Assembly: GCA_031255975.1 (NCBI GenBank)
Contig: JAIRRM010000207.1
Location: 1 to 17,891 of the forward strand
Length of the DNA: 17,891 nucleotides
Direction of reading: 5' to 3'
DNA from: Propionibacteriaceae bacterium
Lineage (GTDB): Bacteria; Actinomycetota; Actinomycetes; Propionibacteriales; Propionibacteriaceae
Part shown: one piece after another, positions 14,432-17,891 of the stretch
Numbering within the stretch: position 1 is the first letter of the stretch
How the letters are laid out: each line of letters starts with the position of its first letter
Notes under the pieces: model-generated
Databases searched by the model: none
Told to the model about the DNA's origin: nothing
The model's input: the letters and a program-made list of their open reading frames with translations, nothing else
Position numbers and translations under genes: made by a program

Positions 14432-15676
14432 TTACGCCACCCGCTGACCGGTGGGTAGCACCCCATACGGCACCGCCAAGCGTTTCACGGCCAGCCGGAA
14501 GAATACCGCAGCGATGAGCAGATTCGAGGCCATGCCCCAGGGCCACACCGGGTCGTCGATGTTGTAACCGCCAAAAGGCGACTCTGGGATGATCGTGGCT
14601 TCGCTGATACTGGGCGATTCACTGCCATGTGGGCCGTAGCGCTGAATAGCGAAGGTTCCGTCCGCCCTGGGCTGGACATAGTAGTCGCCGTACCATTGCG
14701 CGGTACCGCACCTGTCCTCGCCAGCAGATTCGCCGATACGGGTGGAGCGCACCGCCAGTTTGATGACCGTCAGCGGGTCGTCGGCCAACGCCATCCCGTC
14801 ATAGCGGAATGAACTGGTTGGGGTGGCATCTGCCACAATCACGAACGGATCGAGCAGCAGCAGCCACCAGGTGTACTCCGTGTGTGTGACGTTGTATGCG
14901 TAATCACGCTGCACCCAGACGCATTCGTTGAGTGGCGGGGCGGGCGGGGCGGCGTTGTCGCTGTGCTGCTCCGCGAACCAGGTGTTCAATTCGGCGGTGT
15001 AACGCCGCGCTACGGAGTCTGGCAATCTCCAATCCGACACCTGCTCGTACGTCTGCGTCATCGCCGTAGCCGCAGCGAAGATAATCAGGGTGATGATCGT
15101 CATAAACGCCACTGACAGATACGTGAACACCGTCGAAATGATGGCGCGGCTGGCTATCGCAGACCACCCCAAGCCGATAGTGCAGATGAGTGCCACCTCG
15201 ACGAACACCACCATGGTCACCACACACACCTGCCACAGCGTCACACCGCCCAACCACACCGCGTACGCGATATAAGGAATGGTGGCCACCACGAACGCCA
15301 ACGACACCAACCAGGAGGAGATGAGTTTCCCGGCGGCGATCTCGACAGCGGACAGCTTGGTGGCTTGCAGCGTGGCCAGCACCCCGTGCTCCCGGTCGGA
15401 GACGATAGACGACGCGCTGAAAACCGGTGCGACCAACAGGCACATGCCCATCACGAACATGGTAATCATGGCGAACAACCAACGCGACAGTTGCGGTTCG
15501 CCACCGCTGATGGAGCGTTCCACGTCGAAGAACTGGCTGATGAGCCAGGTGATGCCCCCCATGAACACAAACCACACGCCGAGCGCGATGAACGTCTTTT
15601 TGGAGCGGATACGCTGTTTCAGCTCCAGCGACAGTACGGTCGAGATGCCGCTGAGCGAGATACTCCAGGTGTTCAC
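14432..15676 (-). CDS. ABC-2 type exporter permease
   Basis: A 414-residue membrane protein that would pair with the ATPase encoded just upstream, with which it shares an ATGA overlap. Predicted membrane segments lie at about 29-50, 66-88, 122-142, 147-171, 182-206 and 383-398, with a possible further one at 268-283. The cytoplasmic motif SDREHGVLATLQATKLSAVE (93-112), followed by IAAGKL, is the family's S-x-E-R-x-x-G-T-L-x-x-L x-x-T-P/K-L element. A hydrophilic region of roughly 170-180 residues (about 207-382), interrupted by the possible segment 268-283 and containing Cys252 and Cys323, separates segments 5 and 6 and is probably at least partly extracytoplasmic, which is larger than in simple ABC-2 permeases. 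The cargo cannot be told. ATG 15676 is fixed by the overlap. Confidence 0.86.
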   Translation of the reverse strand: MNTWSISLSGISTVLSLELKQRIRSKKTFIALGVWFVFMGGITWLISQFFDVERSISGGEPQLSRWLFAMITMFVMGMCLLVAPVFSASSIVSDREHGVLATLQATKLSAVEIAAGKLISSWLVSLAFVVATIPYIAYAVWLGGVTLWQVCVVTMVVFVEVALICTIGLGWSAIASRAIISTVFTYLSVAFMTIITLIIFAAATAMTQTYEQVSDWRLPDSVARRYTAELNTWFAEQHSDNAAPPAPPLNECVWVQRDYAYNVTHTEYTWWLLLLDPFVIVADATPTSSFRYDGMALADDPLTVIKLAVRSTRIGESAGEDRCGTAQWYGDYYVQPRADGTFAIQRYGPHGSESPSISEATIIPESPFGGYNIDDPVWPWGMASNLLIAAVFFRLAVKRLAVPYGVLPTGQRVA

Positions 15677-16644
15677 TGCCGTTCTCCGTCCAGGCTGAGG
15701 TAAGTCTCCTCCAGGCGACCGGAGACGGGGGCGATGGTATGCAAAGGCACCCCGGCGGCGATAGCGTCTTTGAGCAGCGCGAGCGCCGATTCCTGGTTGG
15801 GCAGGTTAACGACAACCTCGGTGGTGGCCGCAGAACCTGGCCGCCAGGGCACATTCTTGGCGTTCAGGAACGCCTGCAACGCCGCCGGGTCGAGCGCCTC
15901 CAGTCGCCAGCCACGCTGGGTGATGTTGCGCTGAATAGCCCGTATGTCCACACTCTGCCCGCGCTGTAGGAACACCGAATGGTCGGCGATCTCCTCCAAC
16001 TCCGAGAGAACGTGCGAACTCACCAGTACCGTCTTACCCGCCTCGGCGAGGGCTCGGAGCAGGTCGCGTAGCTCGATACGCGAGCGCGGGTCGAGGCCGG
16101 AGGCAGGTTCGTCCAACAGCACCACCTGGGGGTCATGTACCAGTGCTCGCGCCAAACCCAATCGCTGCTTTTGGCCGCGGCTCAACACCCGGGCGGGCGC
16201 GTTCGCGTATTCAGCCAGATACACCCGCTCCAGCATGAACCTGGCCCGTTCGGCGGCGAACGCTTTGCCCATGCCGTACGCCTGCCCGTAGCACGTTACG
16301 ATCTCGGCGCAACTGAGGGCGTCCCAGGTGCCCAGGGTGTCTGGCATCCAGCCGGTACGAATCCGGGCCTCGTAACCGTGCGAGGCCATGTCGAACCCGG
16401 CAACGTTTATCTGCCCCGCGTCCGGTCGTAGCAACCCCGCCAGCATCAGCAACAGCGTGGTCTTCCCGGAGCCGTTCGGCCCGATCAGCGCGGTGACTGC
16501 CCCAGCAGGCGCGACAAACGAGACATCGGCGACAGCCAGCACTGAGCCGAAGGTACGCCGTACCTGTCGAGCGAAGATGCCGGGAGCGGGGGCGGACGAT
16601 GCGGGCAGCCCTGCTGCGGAAGGTAGCGCTGGGCCGTCGGTCAT
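15673..16644 (-). CDS. ABC exporter ATP-binding protein
   Basis: A 323-residue ATPase subunit of an ABC-2 exporter. It has Walker A GPNGSGKTT (55-63), signature LSRGQ (154-158) in place of LSGGQ, Walker B VVLLDEP (174-180), D-loop SGLD and switch His211. At the Q-loop position the chain reads GWMPDTLG (98-105), so Asp replaces the usual Gln. Both changes are seen in a known subgroup of bacterial exporter ATPases and need not mean loss of activity. Residues 1-22 form an Ala/Pro-rich extension before the domain, and a C-terminal domain of about 90 residues (about 232-323) follows it. ATG 16644 is preceded at 7 nt by TAAGCT, which suggests a leaderless transcript. A downstream start is possible because the N-terminal extension is not conserved in kind. 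Confidence 0.9.
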   Translation of the reverse strand: MTDGPALPSAAGLPASSAPAPGIFARQVRRTFGSVLAVADVSFVAPAGAVTALIGPNGSGKTTLLLMLAGLLRPDAGQINVAGFDMASHGYEARIRTGWMPDTLGTWDALSCAEIVTCYGQAYGMGKAFAAERARFMLERVYLAEYANAPARVLSRGQKQRLGLARALVHDPQVVLLDEPASGLDPRSRIELRDLLRALAEAGKTVLVSSHVLSELEEIADHSVFLQRGQSVDIRAIQRNITQRGWRLEALDPAALQAFLNAKNVPWRPGSAATTEVVVNLPNQESALALLKDAIAAGVPLHTIAPVSGRLEETYLSLDGERQ

Positions 16645-16651
16645 ACCGGCC

Positions 16652-16657
16652 AGCTTA
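16652..16657 (-). promoter_or_regulatory. -10 hexamer for leaderless ABC exporter operon
   Basis: TAAGCT (TANNNT) ends 7 nt before the ATG at 16644, and no Shine-Dalgarno is present. This is the same arrangement as at 693, 14063 and 14067. Confidence 0.45.
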
Positions 16658-16704
16658 GCGCGCCGACAACGCCGCCCCTATCGGCCTCAGGTCTGAGAAA
16701 ACGC

Positions 16705-16800
16705 GGTGTCCATGGGGCTACGGTATGACCGCTGGCCCGCTGGCCCGATTACTTCTTTTCCGCTCTGGGAAAGGCGTGGTATCCATGGGCTGCGGTGTGC
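16705..16800 (+). repeat. Imperfect direct repeat pair in intergenic DNA
   Basis: GGTGTCCATGGGGCTACGG (from 16705) recurs as GGTATCCATGGGCTGCGG (from 16778), 73 bp apart. Each copy contains the palindrome CCATGG. Between them lies a tandem GCTGGCCC doublet (16731-16746) and a 5-6 bp hairpin TTTCC-GCTCTG-GGAAA (16757-16772). The 170-bp gap holds no gene with a ribosome site. Function unknown. Confidence 0.4.
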
Positions 16801-16814
16801 GCCCCGGCACGGCG

Positions 16815-17891
16815 TCAAATCGGCCGGCGATTCCGCCGGGCGACACCCACCGCCGTAGCCCCCAGCATGACGACCAGAGCCGCCAGCGTTCCGAGGTCAT
16901 CCGAGCCAATCGAACCGCCGGTGGGCACCTGCGGCAGATCGCACTGTTCCGCATCCGGATCGCATGGTGCCTCGACCTCCGTCCATTCGGCGTAGAGGAT
17001 GATGTCCGAGGTCACCGTGTCGGAATTAAAATCCCAACGCTGGGTGTACTGGTCATCTTTGTACCAACCCGCGAGGTTGAACCCGGCCCGGGTGGGCTGC
17101 GGTTCGGCGATCAACGAGCCAGCCGGTACCCCGATCAGTGGAACCCCCCACTGCTCCACGCCGCCGCCGTCTTGGTACATCAGCTTGAAATCGACACGGT
17201 ACTCGTTGAGCCGCCACTGCGCGGTGAAGGTCTGCTTGGTGGATTGAACCTCGGACCACGGCTGATACAGCGGATAGTCCGTGCCACCAGGGGTCGTCGG
17301 CTGGTTGCTCAGCCAACCCTGGAAACCCATCTGCGGGTTGGAGTTGTCAATCGACACCCGAGGGAAGGTCAGTAGCGTGGCCAATGGGTTGGTGATCTGG
17401 TAGTACACCAGCGGATCACTAACGGATTGAATGGCACCCACCGGGATGCTCGCCGTCCATTGGCCCCCGGCGGCGGTACCCGGATCAAACTTCGTCCAGT
17501 AAATCTCCACCGGGCCGGCGTTCGGATAGTGATCCCGTACGAACCCTCGGGTGTCACGGCGCACGTTGGCCACATAATACGGGCCCGAGCCGTCGCGGTA
17601 GATCTCATCGGTGCGTGGGCTGATCATATAGACCTTGAGATCGGCCTCAGCGCCGCTGGCACCAGCGCGCTCATTGCCGCCAATACCGGAGGTGTCGGCG
17701 AACGATTGCAACGTGGGCGTGGCCCCCTCGGCAAACACATTCTCTGGGGTGATTCTAGCAATGGTGTTAGTGCCGAGGGCCGTACGAGACGCCGAATCCC
17801 AATCGCAGCTTCCCACCCAGCCGCCTCCGGATGAGGGTCCCTGCCATTCGCGACCGCAGTTGTTGTCGTAGCCGATATTGCCGTTATTGAC
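16815..17891 (-). CDS. Surface protein with InlB-type (Flg_new) repeats and VPTGG anchor, C-terminal part (start outside window)
   Basis: The frame is open to the right edge, giving 358 residues and no start codon that must be real; GTG 17816 is internal. The visible part has a region of unknown fold with three Cys, then two segments like the Listeria-Bacteroides/InlB B-repeat. The first ends in TKQTFTAQW and the second runs from VDFKLMYQDGG through AEPQPTRAGFNLAGWY to DIILYAEW. The C-terminus reads LPQVPTGG, then an acidic spacer, a hydrophobic segment and RRNRR, a sortase-type layout. VPTGG recurs in the giant B12-operon protein. The role may be adhesion or surface binding, inferred from the family. 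No strong terminator is seen in the 170 bp beyond its stop. Confidence 0.85.
   Translation of the reverse strand, partial: VNNGNIGYDNNCGREWQGPSSGGGWVGSCDWDSASRTALGTNTIARITPENVFAEGATPTLQSFADTSGIGGNERAGASGAEADLKVYMISPRTDEIYRDGSGPYYVANVRRDTRGFVRDHYPNAGPVEIYWTKFDPGTAAGGQWTASIPVGAIQSVSDPLVYYQITNPLATLLTFPRVSIDNSNPQMGFQGWLSNQPTTPGGTDYPLYQPWSEVQSTKQTFTAQWRLNEYRVDFKLMYQDGGGVEQWGVPLIGVPAGSLIAEPQPTRAGFNLAGWYKDDQYTQRWDFNSDTVTSDIILYAEWTEVEAPCDPDAEQCDLPQVPTGGSIGSDDLGTLAALVVMLGATAVGVARRNRRPI

Noticed and set aside
16757..16772. Hairpin TTTCC-GCTCTG-GGAAA as a terminator for the partial surface gene
   Set aside because: Short A/T-containing stem with no T run on either strand.
16725..17375. 216-residue plus-strand frame over the second surface gene
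   Set aside because: Mostly antisense to the InlB-repeat protein; no ribosome site and no recognisable domain.

Overview
The window (about 60% G+C by eye, GTG starts, four genes with a TANNNT -10 hexamer only 6-7 nt from the ATG, Gram-positive surface proteins with C-terminal anchors) looks like the chromosome of an actinomycete-type bacterium (Actinomycetota). Nothing in it fixes the genus.

Layout. 1-624 (-) is the N-terminal part of a PcrA/UvrD helicase. 705-965 (+) is a small PspC-domain protein. 1060-12345 (-) is the centrepiece, a vitamin B12 uptake operon. In transcription order it has a CRP/GlxR-like operator and -10 box, an adenosylcobalamin riboswitch, an intrinsic terminator, a 95-residue protein with a homing-endonuclease-associated-repeat-like segment, a 2083-residue wall-anchored protein, a membrane-tethered DUF4430 protein, and an ECF transporter (EcfT, a fused double ATPase, and a CbrT-like S component). 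12503-14056 (-) is guaA. 14079-14333 (+) is a small unknown gene fired divergently from guaA out of a 22-bp gap. 14432-16644 (-) is an ABC-2 exporter pair. 16815 to the right edge (-) is the C-terminal part of a second surface protein with InlB/Flg_new-like repeats.

How the operon may work. Eukaryotic intrinsic factor and transcobalamin bind B12 between an alpha6/alpha6 toroid and a small beta domain of the DUF4430 (transcobalamin-like C-terminal) family. The 2083-residue protein carries a DUF4430 module right after its signal peptide and a toroid with squalene-cyclase-like repeats near its C-terminus, the reverse of the eukaryotic order. The next gene encodes a second DUF4430 domain on a 17-threonine stalk attached to the membrane. 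The last three genes form a complete dedicated ECF importer. The riboswitch upstream independently points to cobalamin. The inferred model is a relay: wall protein captures the corrinoid, the stalked DUF4430 passes it on, and the S component takes it across the membrane. The whole is repressed when cobalamin is plentiful.

Other points of interest are a shared VPTGG C-terminal signal on both surface proteins, overlapping divergent -10 boxes for guaA and its neighbour, and a possible class II CRP/GlxR activation site on the B12 operon. All assignments come from reading the sequence; no database search was run.
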